Shown: positions 48,601 through 60,134, counted from the first letter of the stretch. The stretch: DNA of 64,000 nucleotides from Thysanoteuthis rhombus (GCA_963457665.1 OY735206.1:28529377-28593376), one strand, 5' to 3'. The notes: generated from the sequence alone by a model not told the origin. Program-made: numbers and translations.

Positions 48601-48850
48601 GGGTGCTAGGAATTCGTATTGGAACTCCATTGAGTAAGGGGTCTGCATAGCAGACAGTGAAACTCAAAGAAGAATGGAGACTGAATCGCAGGAGAGCCAC
48701 TGAAATATTCTTGGAGCTGTAGTGACTGTAGATACGGAGGGGAAATTCATGGATGGGCATGCCACTTGGACACTAGTCGGGGGCTGATCACCCCCGGCTG
48801 GGCCATCCGAACAAAGGTGTCTGAAGATCAACTGCCTGTAACATCATATG
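45650..48850 (+). pseudogene. R2/NeSL-type non-LTR retrotransposon relic with RT and restriction-like endonuclease, split by a MITE
   Basis: The plus strand carries, in order: an N-terminal basic segment (open 45725-46018, TLLENITRKERAMIIITKRF); VKVARASSTPGP (about 46310-46350), the entry to the RT; and KIFDIVAQ-stop-ITEFLVE with INTSVQKWKRV (about 46365-46450). The MITE insertion at 46531-47072 follows. Then come RLDLITAYGSMPLKLVK (RT motif A region, from about 47065), RTKHHVSDSIRNPIKDYYNK, LEKDMITGCVVSV, and AFIDDLTVTVTSVLGYRWQL (catalytic FIDD box, 47324-47383). Further on are VRTGRKW (about 47850), QSVYDVLPSPLKL (about 48180), WRNDQVQRSLVDTI (about 48290) and HPDILLLS (48500-48523), which fits the PD box of the REL-type endonuclease. 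The 3' end GGGGCTGATCACCCCCGGCT is typical for this family. Many stops and frameshifts make it dead. Confidence 0.85.
46539..47064. mobile_element. hAT-type MITE, 526 bp, with 8-bp target-site duplication
   Basis: The ends CAGGCTTTCCCAACTT and AATTTGAGAAACCCTG form imperfect terminal inverted repeats of hAT type. They are flanked by GGTTAGAC (46531-46538) and GGCTAGAC (47065-47072), an 8-bp duplication with one mismatch. Excising the element and one repeat joins the host RT reading frame through ...SVRLD and LITAYG, which confirms the boundaries independently. No transposase is encoded. A second family member starts at 63882. Confidence 0.92.
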
Positions 48851-49429
48851 ACCTCGAGTCCAAACAGCACCGATATTGATGCTGACAGTTTTCAATGGAA
48901 AATATTTCCCAAGGAATTTGTTAGTTATAAAATTTCTAAAAAGAAATCTTTTAAGAAGTCTTTTAGCTATATGAGGTAGTTGGATTGAGTTGGGTTTTAA
49001 AAGATTACTTTTCGAAACTTGAAAGAAAGATTTATTTGCCAAACATTCGACTTTTCATTTGTAGTTGGATTGAAAGTACAAAAGATTACCATTTTCAAAT
49101 TAAAAAAAGAAATACTTGTTTTCATTAAAATAACACGATAACTAAGTTTTGCCAGGAAGCACCACATTGGGCTTGTTTATGTTGGTAAAACGTTGCTTTC
49201 AATGACGTCATCCGGTATAAAGGGAAAGCGTGTGCGTTTCATATCGGTGTACTAATGGCATATGTAATTTCCATGGTTTCTAACAAAACAAAGAATAAAT
49301 AGAATATCTCAACAGCCCAGAAAATATTGTTCACTAGTGCATCAAATGGCTAGAGAAAAACAGGGAATGGTGGAGTAGCTGTATATTTAGTGGGTTGCCT
49401 TAAGAAAAGCTGGAATTTTCTTTATATAT
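48851..49429. other. Unclassified A+T-rich intergenic DNA
   Basis: Two related stretches, AGTTGGATTGAGTTGGGTTTTAAAAGATTAC (about 48979) and AGTTGGATTGAAAGTACAAAAGATTAC (about 49063), suggest a short direct repeat of about 85 bp period. No gene. Confidence 0.4.
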
Positions 49430-49433
49430 ATAC

Positions 49434-49466
<33 letters not shown>
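49430..49466. repeat. (TA)/(GT)n microsatellite
   Basis: ATATATATATGTGTG, GT to 49466. Confidence 0.93.
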
Positions 49467-49655
49467 ATTCAGATGCAGTTATCGCTTGAACACAACCCTC
49501 ATTATTGTTCGATTTTTTCCCTCTTTACTACCAGAATTTGCTATCACAGCTATATGAAAGCATTAGTCTCAACAAATGTTTAAGAGCACTTGTTTGATAA
49601 TTTCAACACTTGATATCATAGATTACATAGATGGGTAGTTTGTAAAAATCAAGTT

Positions 49656-49756
<101 letters not shown>

Positions 49757-49917
49757 AGACGGAAGGGAATTTGGTGATAAAGTATATACATTTCTTTGGG
49801 TTTCGCTTCGAGAACAGTTTCGTGCTCATTCTCAAATAATATGTTACACAGCTTGAAAAATGTGTGGAATCTTACTTGAACTTTTTAGATCGGCTCACAT
49901 CCCCCAAAGAAACAAAC

Positions 49918-49946
49918 TTATATATATGTATATATACATATATATG

Positions 49947-50010
<64 letters not shown>
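49918..50010. repeat. (TA)n with TACA interruptions
   Basis: ATATACATATATATGTATATA lead-in, then pure TA to 50010. Confidence 0.97.
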
Positions 50011-50014
<4 letters not shown>

Positions 50015-50320
50015 AGAAAGTTTTACCAGTCTCCAAACTCCAGATATCTTACTAGAATCAAATTTATGTCGTTTCAATCAATGATTTCCAAACAAATGTT
50101 AAGGCAATTTATTTAGGCTCTCCAAAGAGTTTCATGTTTCACACAACAGTAAATATAATGATACTATCTGTGAATTCATTTGTTGGGATCATCAGCAAAT
50201 GTTTCGGAGATTTAAGGACAAAACATATACATATCATAATAATTAATAATTGTGTCATCAACAGACAACCGTTTCGTTCTATAACAACTCTTCAGTGTGA
50301 CTATAGACTCTCCAATATGG
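50011..50320. repeat. (TA)n-anchored dispersed repeat, copy D, fused to Penelope-like sequence
   Basis: Starts GTCTAGAAAGTTTTACCAGT at the (TA)n junction. It carries TTTATGTCGTTTCAATCAAT and TTTGTTGGGATCATCAGC, and a TGTTTCGGAGATTTAAGGAC block as in copies A-C. It then continues with ATAATAATTAATAATTGTGT, CATCAACAGACAACCGTTTC and AGTGTGACTATAGACTCTCC, shared with 25846-25925. It therefore bridges the (TA)n-anchored family and the 26-kb Penelope-like repeat. Confidence 0.65.
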
Positions 50321-50689
50321 TCAGGGAAAACAAATAGGAGATTCATGTATTAATGTAGAAGACATTTTTCCAAAAAAAGGCAAAGTGCAAATAAAACTAA
50401 GGCCAAACGTTGTCAGCTTGCACAAATTCAATTCTACTATCATTTTATTCTCAATAAATTCCCCAAACAGATCGAGGACAACACCCTTCTCCTCTTGAAT
50501 AAAAATAGCCACCATGTCAAAATTTCCTCTTTAATTGGAATGTCATATGCTTGAAATTACCTATTTGTGTAGCACAAGTTCTGTAATCGTTTTCAAAGTT
50601 CACATTTCTATGTTACTACGATGTCCATTCCTAGAAATGTCAGCATATTTTATGTCGCATTTCGTATTTCCGAATCTAACAACGTTAAT
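50321..50689. other. Unclassified intergenic DNA
   Basis: No gene recognised. Confidence 0.45.
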
Positions 50690-51055
50690 TATCTCCCCTT
50701 TCTTCGGTTCCCCTCTATCCACATCTCATTATCTTTCCGTTTTGTCCTTTTCTCTCTTTTTCGACTCCTTTCTTTTCATTTTTTCGTTTTATCTTCCCTT
50801 TCCGACTTATCTAGAAGAATGTCTTTCTTTTTCGTCTCTTCAACGAAAATATCCTTTTTTTTCGTCTCTTCCAGGATATATCTTTCTTTCTCGTTTTTTT
50901 CTAGAAAAATGTATCTTTTTCATCTTTTTCTTGGAAGAATATCTTCCTTTATCGTTTTCTTGAAAAGAATTTCTCTCCTTTCCGTCTTTTTGAAGAAAAT
51001 GTTTTTATACTATTTTTTCTTCCTACTAAAGTTTCTCCCTTTCTTTACAACTGCG
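50690..51055. repeat. Pyrimidine-rich tract with a degenerate ~39-bp minisatellite
   Basis: T/C-rich plus strand. From about 50805 to 51005, units built on GAAAAATATCTTTCTTTTTC then GTCTCTT/GTTTTCT recur five or six times. The F/S/L-rich frames of about 145 codons are artefacts. Confidence 0.8.
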
Positions 51056-52352
51056 TCGTAAGTCGGTGTATCTAAGAACAGGAAAATTTCTAATGTTAAG
51101 ACCAATTTAAATAGGTTAGCGTGGTTTATAAGGAATTAAGTGACCCGGGGAGAGAGTGCTTAAAGAGAGATAGACAGCGTTCCTAACAAAGAGAGAAAGC
51201 TATTATCATAATAAGAGGGGGATAATAAGACAGAGAAAGTATTATAACGGAGTGAAATTATGTTTTTACGTCACCATATGACATATTATTCCCTTTTCAA
51301 AAATCAGTTCTCGAGATAGAAAAAATTGAATACAAGAAAGAAAGCAAGAAAAAAGAGAAAGAAAGGAAAAAGAAAGAAAGGAAAGAAAAGAACGACAGAC
51401 AGACATACCAAACAGTGTTTATAACTCATGTATACACTTCGTATATGTATATTTGATATAATAGAGTAAGGATTCGCTACACAAACACGTTCATGTTTCT
51501 GCCCTGTTTGGGCTTTTTCAGGCAAATTAGTACACATACATTTATATATGAATATTTTCTTTGCCAATGAATTATATTGCGTGAAAAAATGTCTCGTGCC
51601 CCAAAACGGAATTGAAGCACATAAATCTCTTTGTGGGGAGTGGACAATGATGTCCTATTTTTCACTGAGAAGACGGGTGGGTTCGGGAAATCTATGAGAC
51701 ATGGTGGAGATATTAATTGCACAAACGAGGAAATGAATTTAAAACGGTTTCGATTACTTTTTTTCAATTTTTGGATGCCTAAAAAAGAAATTTAACTTTA
51801 AAAATACGTGATTAAAATGTGCAGTTCGATAAATTTGATAACATGTGGTCGATTTTTTTTTCATTCTTGGAATGAATGCGAAAAAAAGATCTAATGATAC
51901 ATTTAGATTAAGTTATGCTCATGTTAATATTCATCAATGCCATCACCAACTTCAAAAAGTGTTGTTATGTTTAAGTTTAACCAAGGATTTTTTGTCCCGA
52001 ATAGTACTTCAAAGGAGTGAACTTTATCCCAGGAAATTTTGTCTGCAGAATTTTTGTCCGGTGTCATCTTTGTCCTACGTCCGAATGTGTCACGCATACA
52101 GGTCATACCAATACAGTTAAAAGTGTTGAAAATATATTCACCCTTTATTATGTCTCGAAAAAACGTTTTTGTTATCGATTTTTGAAAATTGTCCCGAAAA
52201 GATGGTATGGGCACATTTTACAATATAATTTTATGCTGAATTGGTCCCTTTTTTCACGATTCTTTTCTGAAAAATCGGATGTTTTAGTGATTCAAGAAGA
52301 AATGGAGAAAATACCTTATCCATTGATCAACCCCTTTTTCCACTTTCTTTAT
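51056..52352. other. Intergenic DNA with a short purine tract
   Basis: AAAGAAAG-type purine tract at 51318-51398. Around 52000-52090, TTTTGTCC occurs several times (a degraded short tandem). Frames of 90-112 codons at 51845-52355 show no domain. Confidence 0.45.
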
Positions 52353-52432
52353 TGATCACCCCAAGACGGTATGCTGCTAAAATAATTTTTGATATCATGA
52401 CAGTTTCTACTGAGTGACTAGCAGATCTGTCA
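52353..52432. repeat. Dispersed short repeat, copy 3 of 3
   Basis: TGATCACCCCAAGACGGTAT, GCTGCTAAAATAATTTTTGA, then CTGAGTGACTAGCAGATCTG; same order as the copies at 13681 and 37347. Confidence 0.5.
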
Positions 52433-52839
52433 TTATTCATTATACATAGAGGCATTTTAATCACCCCTTTAAGGCCCGTTGTTGACAGTTGATGGGCATT
52501 ACCCTGCCTCTCTGGCCCATAGCGTCGTTGGATACAGGTGGATTTCTCACTATCTCAATGGCATTACTGTTAAATGAACGCAAACTGTCTCAATCTGTGC
52601 CGTTAATCGTTTGGCCACTCATACCTCCATTATACTAACATAATACCCGTAAAAAATGTAAAAATTATTTATGTCTGGATCGGCACTTCTGCCCAAGATC
52701 AAGGTATGTTCACTCTGGCGTCTCTCTGAATTGAAGATTGAAGTATCTGTTCGTTTACTGATAAGTGTTACGCACACCAAATTATATGCGGTACTAATTT
52801 TCTAAACAAGGACATTACGTGTCTTGTTAGATGAAAATT

Positions 52840-52985
52840 CTTGCTACACTTCTCTATCGTGGGCGTCGTGGAGCCAAAACTTTCTGAATTTGTTTAGTTC
52901 ATCTCTCCATCTTGAATTCTATTGGCTTCGGTTGTGCATGTGATCTCTGGGGATCTATGTCGTGAGTCATGATGTCCATCACGAA
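52840..52985 (-). pseudogene. RTE-like retrotransposon 3' fragment, copy 7 (minus strand, short)
   Basis: The minus strand reads ATGGACATCATGACTCACGA then CATAGATCCCCAGAGATCAC, equal to the WTS-LTTWIPRDH region of copies 1 and 6. It continues to WRDELNKFRKFWLHDAHDREV and breaks at about 52840 without the (GAT)n tail. Both ends are truncated. Confidence 0.8.
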
Positions 52986-53244
52986 GTGTCCTTCCGTCCG
53001 TCCGTCCGTCAGAAAATAAACGACTAGATATTAGATATAAATACAGATCATTATGATTGAAATCTAGATGATTCTGGCAAGTTCCGACCCTGGCCCCTGT
53101 GGAGATAGTTCTGGACAATTTCGTAGATTTTTTTCACACATTTCGCGAAGAAATTCTCTTGGGGCGCATTCTAGAACTCTCTCTGAGTGAAATTTTGTTG
53201 AAATAGCCCTTCACTATGGAAATACCTTGCGTATCATAGATGTG

Positions 53245-54415
53245 GATATTTTTTTTTTCGTTGACTTCTTTCATGCTGTTTTCTTTGATATTTTTCACTT
53301 CCTATTCTTTTTTTTTTCTGTTGTAAAATTCTCTCATTCATATCTTCTCTTGAGTGACTCAATTCTTTTGTTTATTCCTCCTTTTGGTCTCACTAACTCC
53401 TCTTTTTCTTTCTCTTATTCTTTTTTCTCATTTTTATATTCTTCTCCTTTCTTTCTCCTTATTTTTCTTTCTCCTCTTCCACTTCCTCCCCTCCCTTCAT
53501 TCTTTCTTTATTTTTCCTCTTTCTCTTCGTTTACCTCTCGTCTTTTTTTCTCCTCTTCTCTTATTTCTTTTTTCTCTTTCTTTCTCGTTCGTTATTTCTT
53601 TCCCGTTTCAACTTTTCTTCATTTCCGTCCCTCTATTTCTTTTCTCTCCATCTCACTCCTATTTCACCCCTTTTCCTTTCACCTTTTCTCTTTTCTTTCT
53701 TCTTTCCCTATTTATCCTTTCTTTCCTCTTCACAAATAATTTTCATCTTTTCTCATCCTCTCTATTATCCCCTACGATTTTAATTTTCTTTTTCAGTATT
53801 ATTCCTATATAACAAAACCTTCTTTCTTTTTTCTTTCCCTCTCCTTTTTTCTATTCCTTCTTTTTTTTTTTTACTCCACCAATCTTTTATTCACTTTTTC
53901 TGTTTTCTTCTTTTCTTCAGCCAAATTTTCCTTTCTCTTTCTTATCTCTTTCTTCCTTTATCTTCAGTATCCTCAATTTCTTGTTTTCTTCCTTTTTGCA
54001 TCATTCCACTGGTCTCTCTCTCTCTCTCTCCACGTGCACTTCATTCCTTTTTTCATCCTTCCTTCTTATTAAATTTCTTTTTTTCTGCACAATCCTTTAA
54101 CGTCTTTTTTTCTCTTTTCTCTTTCTTTTCTTTAATTGATTTCCTTTTTCCACTTTCCTTCATCTCGTCCTCTTTCTTCTCTCTCTTTCTCTATCCTTTA
54201 CTTAACTTATTCACTTTTTCTTTTTTCATTTTGTCCTCTTTCTATCTTTCTCTATTCCTCTTTTTATCCCATCCTCTTTTTCTCTCACTCGCTCTCTTTC
54301 TTTCTCGTTTTCTCCTTTCCCTTTTCTCTTCTTTTCTTCATCTCGTCGTCTTTCTTTCATTCTTCTTTCTTCTTTCCTTTCTTTCAGTTTCTCCTGTCAT
54401 CATTCTTTTATTAAT
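53245..54415. repeat. Long polypyrimidine tract (C/T-rich plus strand)
   Basis: About 1.15 kb with very few purines, built from TTTC/CTTT/TCTC words and including (CT)n at 54013-54031. Apparent frames of up to 170 codons are F/S/L-rich artefacts. It is the mirror of the purine tract at 21170-21995. Confidence 0.9.
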
Positions 54416-54600
54416 TTGTACTTTCCGTTCTGATCCTCAACACCACTATCTGCTCCCCCGAAGCCTGAACACAACTCCCCATTCCCCACTCCTTCCAAGA
54501 AGACACCACCCCACTTCCCAAACCCCCCATCATTCATTACTTCCGCCTCGTGTGCTCTTCCTCTTCCTCCCTCTTTTAGCTTTACATTCAATATAATTTC
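54416..54600. other. C-rich extension of the pyrimidine tract
   Basis: CCCC-rich sequence such as CACCACCCCACTTCCC, changing from T-rich to C/A-rich composition. No gene. Confidence 0.5.
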
Positions 54601-54700
54601 AAATCTATTTCTACTAATTCTAATGCAATGTCATTCCCATTCTTTACTGCGCAGAACGGCAAACTCTTCCAGAAAGAATATTTCCATATGTGTGTTTCGA

Positions 54701-55450
54701 AATCTTTGGTTAGACGCAGCCAAGTTTTGATTAGCTATAAAATGGGTATAAAATATGCTAACCCGACTATGGCTATAGAATGGTTACCCAGGATTATGAA
54801 TTGAAAAGTTCCACACACTCGCTCACTCGATGCTGGAAACGGCACAGAATGAACGTGAATGAATGCGTGGACAATTCATGAAAGAAAAATCGTTAAAGTT
54901 AATTCATTAATTATATTGAGTAATCCACACACCAATTCACACGATGTTAAAAACCCGAGAACATTATTTGTGCGGTGTTTTTGAATCGAGAGAGTGAGTG
55001 AGAGTGCTGAAATTCAAAGTTTACTACAGTGGTAGCCATTTTATAGCTATTCATAATTGGGATACTCAATTTATAGCCATCTAAAATCGTGGTAGCCATT
55101 TTATAGCCACTTATAATGATGGTAGCCACTTTAGAGCCATTCATTATCGGGGTAGCTATTTTAGAGCCATTTGCAATCGTGGTAGCCATTTAATAGACAC
55201 TTAAAATGATGATAGCCATTTTATAGCCACTCAAAATGATGATAGCTATCTTATTGCCATTTATGATCGTGGTAGCCATTTTGTAACCACTGACAATCAT
55301 AGTAGCCATTTTATATCCATTTACAATCGGGGTAGCTATTTCATAGCCATTTTATAGCTATTTATATTCAGATGGCTATTTTATATCTATTTACAATCGT
55401 GGTAGCCATTTTATAGCCAACCAAAATTTTGCCACGTTTAACCAAAGATT
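54701..55450. mobile_element. TIR element of about 750 bp containing a minisatellite
   Basis: The left terminus AATCTTTGGTTAGACGCAGC (54701-54744) and right terminus ending GTTTAACCAAAGATT (55406-55450) are inverted repeats of about 45 bp, both running into CCATTTTATAGC on the inside. Subterminally, CACTCGCTCACTCGATGCTG (54815) and its partner TCGAGAGAGTGAGTGAGAGT (54985) form a second inverted pair. Most of the right half is the ~32-bp minisatellite listed separately. No transposase is encoded and no clear target-site duplication was seen. Confidence 0.75.
55022..55425. repeat. Minisatellite, period about 32 bp, about 12-13 units, inside a TIR element
   Basis: The unit is approximately GTGGTAGCCATTTTATAGCC then ATTTAAAATCGT, with 10-20 percent divergence. 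The last unit merges into the right TIR, which itself contains GGTAGCCATTTTATAGCC, so the array appears to have grown out of the TIR. The minus-strand frame with recurring GYKMATTI peptides is a by-product. Confidence 0.9.
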
Positions 55451-56133
55451 ACCTAAGGCATCCACTTTCATCCTCCTTTCTAACACTCTGCTTTTACAAC
55501 GTAGCTATCGACATTAAGTTTCTTACGCAATTCTCCCTCTAATTTTTAGTTGTCGGTATGTACTAAAATCTTATGTTGAGTAATTTTTCCTCGGTGACAA
55601 GAGAAGCCACCCTTGATAATTTTTATTTGTTTGTTTATTTGCAAATGCTTAAAAAAAAAAAAAACTGGATTCATTCTGTTCACATTAGATTGTACTAATT
55701 TTCTCTTAAAGAGTTACCCAACGGGTCACAGGGTTGTCTAGTTTCAACTAATTCTATAAGTACCACAAACTGGACTAGAGAGCACTGAGAGACCTCATAC
55801 CTCGCCGTACAGAAACGAAACACTGAATGCAAATAAAGAAATATAAAAAGGCAAAGGAGAAAATATACCCGAACATTGGGATACGTCCCTCAAAATTCAA
55901 ATCTAGCCTTTCTATTAACTTGGATTTTAATCCCTTTCCCTGCATACAAATACAGATATTTCTCAATTAGATGCTTACTCCCGGATCTGCCAGGAGATTT
56001 AATCAATTCCTATGTAGCCCATGGCTCATCATTTCACTAAATTTCACTGAAGTCTATGAAGAACTTTTGGAGATATTTTGTGGACAACCAGACGGATAGC
56101 CAGACAGAGAGCTAAACAACCAGACAAATATGA

Positions 56134-56137
<4 letters not shown>
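55451..56137. other. Unclassified intergenic DNA
   Basis: No gene recognised. An A14-like run lies at 55651-55664. Confidence 0.45.

Positions 56138-56203
<66 letters not shown>
56138..56203. repeat. (TA)n microsatellite
   Basis: Pure TA run ending in CATACATATATATAA. Confidence 0.97.
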
Positions 56204-56204
<1 letters not shown>

Positions 56205-58302
56205 CATATATATAATTCCAATATAATATATATATATCTTCTAACTTTAATGGTGGAGGTAAATAAATGTACCTTACTTCTTTGGATAGTTCTAATGAAG
56301 AGTAAATGTGAGAAGACAAAAGAGGTTATGTTGTATTAATATTTCACCAGAATGTGCCGGGTCGTCTGTTACGAAACCCAAAAGTCAAATCTATCTTGAT
56401 GTGATATTTATTAAGTTTAGCAACTTACGGCAGTCAAATAAGGGGAAATGTGGTGTAGATGTTATGCCAATTTCCCCAAGTGTGTGTGATGGGGTGTTGA
56501 GTCAGTTTTAATACCGATCAGCGACACCAATAGGAAATATGCCCTCCAGGCCAGCGCCAAAGTTTCATACACTTGAAATTGCACAAGGGTTTAAAACTTT
56601 GAATTTGCGCTACCAGTAATATTCTACTAAATAATTTTTGGTCTGGAATATGCCCCTAAAACTTTTGCACCCTAGGCGACCGCCCACTTTCACTCAATGG
56701 ACGTGCTATCCCTTTACGTCCCTATTGCAACAAAAACGATGAATTGGATTTGAACTCTTCTCCGTAGAATCGATGTGACTAGTTGATCTCTATTAACTTT
56801 GTCTTGTGTCCGCACATATTCTCTCTCTTCCTCTCCTCTCTGACGTGATGGCGGGAGATTTAATGGTTTACATTTTTTCAAATCGTTTTTTGAGTGCACG
56901 TTTGGGATTACACATTCTTGTCTCCAAATGTCACATATAAGTAAAGAAAGAAACTTTAGTCATGTGCTTGGAATTTATTTCAGCACGTTTTTGTCTTCGT
57001 TATATCCAGATTTGTAATCGGAGATGCCAGGTCCTTAATTCTTGCCAAGGTTGCACTTACGGAAAAGCGGTTTACGTGAAGAGAAAGCAAAAGGGGGTTG
57101 TCACATGGGTTTCAAGATAATCCGACGTCTCAACTTTCTTTAATTATATGATTCGAGGTTTGGCTGAGTAAATGCAGGTGGCACGCCAACTGCCCACTGA
57201 TAGTACGTTTGAGAGAACGTTTCTTTTGGAAATCTTTGTTTTAGGAAAAGACAAAGGCTTCCATTATCGCTCCCTGATTATTATGACTTGAATTGAACGA
57301 TAGAAAATATTGGTAAACTTAAAACCAAAACAATGATGAACTGATGAACGTGATTTTAAAACATGGTGTTCAGTATATTGGAAATGGGTAGCTGCAAGGT
57401 TCATTCCCAAACATTCTCCCAGCATTGTACCTGTACATAAATTGAATATTTACGTGATCATAGGTTGCCACTTTAACGAAGTTTATCTAAAATAAAATTT
57501 GAAATAATAAAACGTTTTCATAATAATTCTGTCGGATAATACATCCATTTCTTAATAATATAATTGTCCACGTCGAGAAACAGTATTGAGGACATAGAAA
57601 GTGAATTAACAAGATGACAACGTAGGGATAAAGTAGTTGTTTGGCATTCGACTTTTCGCCGGTCTGTTTATCTTAATAGTTATAATAAATGTTTCCCCAA
57701 CCCTTCATGAAATGTCATTTTTCTTTTTCACTTCCATTGTCCACCTCTGACTGACCTAAGTATGGCGTAGCTTGGAATTAGAGGACCCAGGAGTTGGCTC
57801 CTCGATGGGGACTCCTAGAACATTTAGTGAGATCTGTATTTGGACAATGTTAGTACAAATGCAGTAAACGGACTACTACTCATAAACATTTTAAGGGTCT
57901 CTTCCATCGGTGTCCTGAGAGGGTAGACTATAATATCATCCTCAGTTTCACCCCTTGACCTAAGTAGATGCATTCCTCAGCCTCGTTTAAGTATTCATCC
58001 TCTATTCTTATAACAGTTCTCAGGACGTTACTCCTGAGCCTTAATTAATTATTACTTCTTCATTTGCTGTTTGCACCCCTTCACCTTCTCTTATCTCAGG
58101 TCGTGGAGATCTTTGTAAGGATATTTCTTTGGTTAAACTTACAAAAACATAGAAAAAATCAGACACAGCATTTTATTGGCACCATAATGAAAGAAATGCA
58201 TTTGGGAACTGTTCATGTACTTCCTAATTGGTTCTTCTGTTTGTGCCATCTGTGTAAAGTCTTTCATCTTGCGTGCTTTACAATCTGTCTTCTTGACACT
58301 CG

Positions 58303-58305
<3 letters not shown>
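56204..58305. other. Unclassified intergenic DNA
   Basis: No gene or clear repeat recognised. 57730-58060 is less A+T-rich and contains CCTGAGCCTTAAT / CCTCAGCCTCGTTTAA-like phrases that may be a degenerate tandem repeat. Confidence 0.4.
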
Positions 58306-58352
<47 letters not shown>

Positions 58353-58492
58353 TATATATATTTATATATATATATACATATACATACATATATATATATA
58401 CATATCTACATTTATACATATATTTATATTACATATGGACTTATATATGTATATGCAAACATGTACATATATATATATATATGTGTGTATGT
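58306..58492. repeat. Compound (TA)/(CA)/(ATAC) microsatellite
   Basis: Pure TA to 58340, short (CA)n, then ATATATAC/ATATTTATAT units to ATATATGTGTG at about 58490. Confidence 0.93.
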
Positions 58493-58679
58493 AAGGTTAT
58501 GGGTAGGGTTTGGTTTATGTGCGAGTACATGAAAACCCACGTACGTATGTGTTATGCGTACAAAAGAAATCAAAGTCGAGATGAATATATTTACTTTTTG
58601 TTCTGTCAGCGAGAATTAAACTACTCGCACGCCCACTCTCTGTATCCATCCATCTATCATGCTAGCTAGCTTGTTATTC

Positions 58680-58733
<54 letters not shown>
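58680..58733. repeat. (TATC)n microsatellite
   Basis: Clean TATC run of about 13 units. Confidence 0.97.
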
Positions 58734-58802
58734 CAGTTGCTTCACATCTGTCTATCTATATATCTATCAATCAGTCTTTGTTTATATCTATATATATATA
58801 TA

Positions 58803-59047
58803 TCCACATTGAGTGCAAAAAGTATCCAATACATTTCAAAGCATTTTTCAAAAAGGTTTTTTTGACATATTATTCAGCTTCAAAATTTTGATCAATCATT
58901 GAGAAGATATAAAAAGCCATCGAAAATATCAAAATTAGTTTGAACATTAAATCACAAACGAAAATCAGAAATGTTTGGTTTGAAAGTGTAGATGAATTTT
59001 AAAATGAACTTAGTAAAATGTATCGGATACTTTTTCCTCTTACTGTA
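58803..59047. mobile_element. Short inverted-repeat element (MITE, Tc1/mariner-like ends), copy 2
   Basis: Left end CACATTGAGTGCAAAAAGTA then TCCAATACATTTCAAAG; right end, reverse-complemented, TACAGTAAGAGGAAAAAGTA then TCCGATACATTTTACTAAG. AAAAAGTATCC-ATACATTT is shared by both ends. Outer TA dinucleotides on both sides fit a Tc1/mariner-type target site. No coding capacity. Confidence 0.72.
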
Positions 59048-59279
59048 TCCATCTATTAATTTCAGGCAGTTCGTATCTATCTCTCTGTCTCTCTGTTTGT
59101 CAAAAGGTACGTTGATAGCCCAGACTTATTGCCATGCAACTGAATAATGTTTTTAAGTGGAAGAAAAGTGAAAGTCTGCAGAGTTAGTTTCCTCTTTAAA
59201 TGATAAAATCCAAATATCTGACCCTAGATAGATACTGAGCAACAGAGATAGATAGATATGGACAATGTATATATATATA

Positions 59280-59386
59280 GTGTTCTGTTAGTCTCATAAC
59301 TACTGGCATTTGATTACTTGAATATCTCGTCGGCATAGTCACAATAATATAAGTGAATACCAGTAGTTCTGAGACAAACAGAACAC
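59280..59386. mobile_element. Foldback element, 107 bp
   Basis: GTGTTCTGTTAGTCTCATAA then CTACTGGCAT (59280-59311) is inverted at 59355-59386 (ACCAGTAGTTCTGAGACAAA then CAGAACAC), with four mismatches over 32 positions and a 43-bp loop. Likely a small MITE or hairpin relic. Flanks are TA-rich, so the target duplication is ambiguous. Confidence 0.75.
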
Positions 59387-59434
59387 ATTAGCGAAAGAAG
59401 ACAAGGAATGAGTTATTTTGACCTCTGCCAAGCG

Positions 59435-59535
59435 TTACGGGGGGGGGGCCTATGGCCCAATCGTTTAACACATAGCAAGGCTATATAGGAGCACCCATCG
59501 AAAAGACATGAATTCGAATCCCACTGGGGCTCGCT
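59435..59535 (+). repeat. tRNA-like sequence, possible SINE head
   Basis: TATGGCCCAATCG (A-box-like) is followed about 55 bp later by TGAATTCGAATCCCACTGGG (B box and T arm), then GGCTCGC. The preceding G9 run (59440-59448) and imperfect arms argue against a functional tRNA. Confidence 0.4.
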
Positions 59536-59652
59536 TTTTCGTTTTCTGATACGTGGTTGTTTCCTTCACTACAATAAGTAATTCGGTCTGAGCAAAATTT
59601 AGTATTTAAAAGTCTCTATACTCACATTGTCAGATACTTGTACTCATCAAAG

Positions 59653-59654
<2 letters not shown>

Positions 59655-59697
<43 letters not shown>

Positions 59698-59812
59698 GTT
59701 TGTATACAAACAAATCACTCACAATGAATTGCAGACATATTTCTATCGATGCATACACACGCACACACACACAGTGTACACAAGCACAATATATATATAT
59801 ATATATATATAT
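59655..59812. repeat. (CA)n and (TA)n microsatellites
   Basis: (CA)n at 59657-59684, a short TA run, CACACGCACACAC at about 59755, then (TA)n at 59790-59812. Confidence 0.95.
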
Positions 59813-59934
59813 TCACTGATAATATCGTTCGTATGTAAATGTATGAAAAATGTATATGAAGATAAAGAGCCGAGAAATTATTAATTTTGCAGTCTCTCGG
59901 TGTATTATCTCTATGATACTCACAACTCACGAAC

Positions 59935-60130
<196 letters not shown>

Positions 60131-60134
60131 GAAT

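Noticed and set aside
53227-53812. 170- and 152-codon plus-strand frames
   Set aside because: Polypyrimidine artefact with only F/S/L/P-type codons.
58064-58669. 201-codon plus-strand frame
   Set aside because: Most of its length is [10 protein letters not shown] from a (TA)/(CA) microsatellite. The non-repeat ends show no domain.
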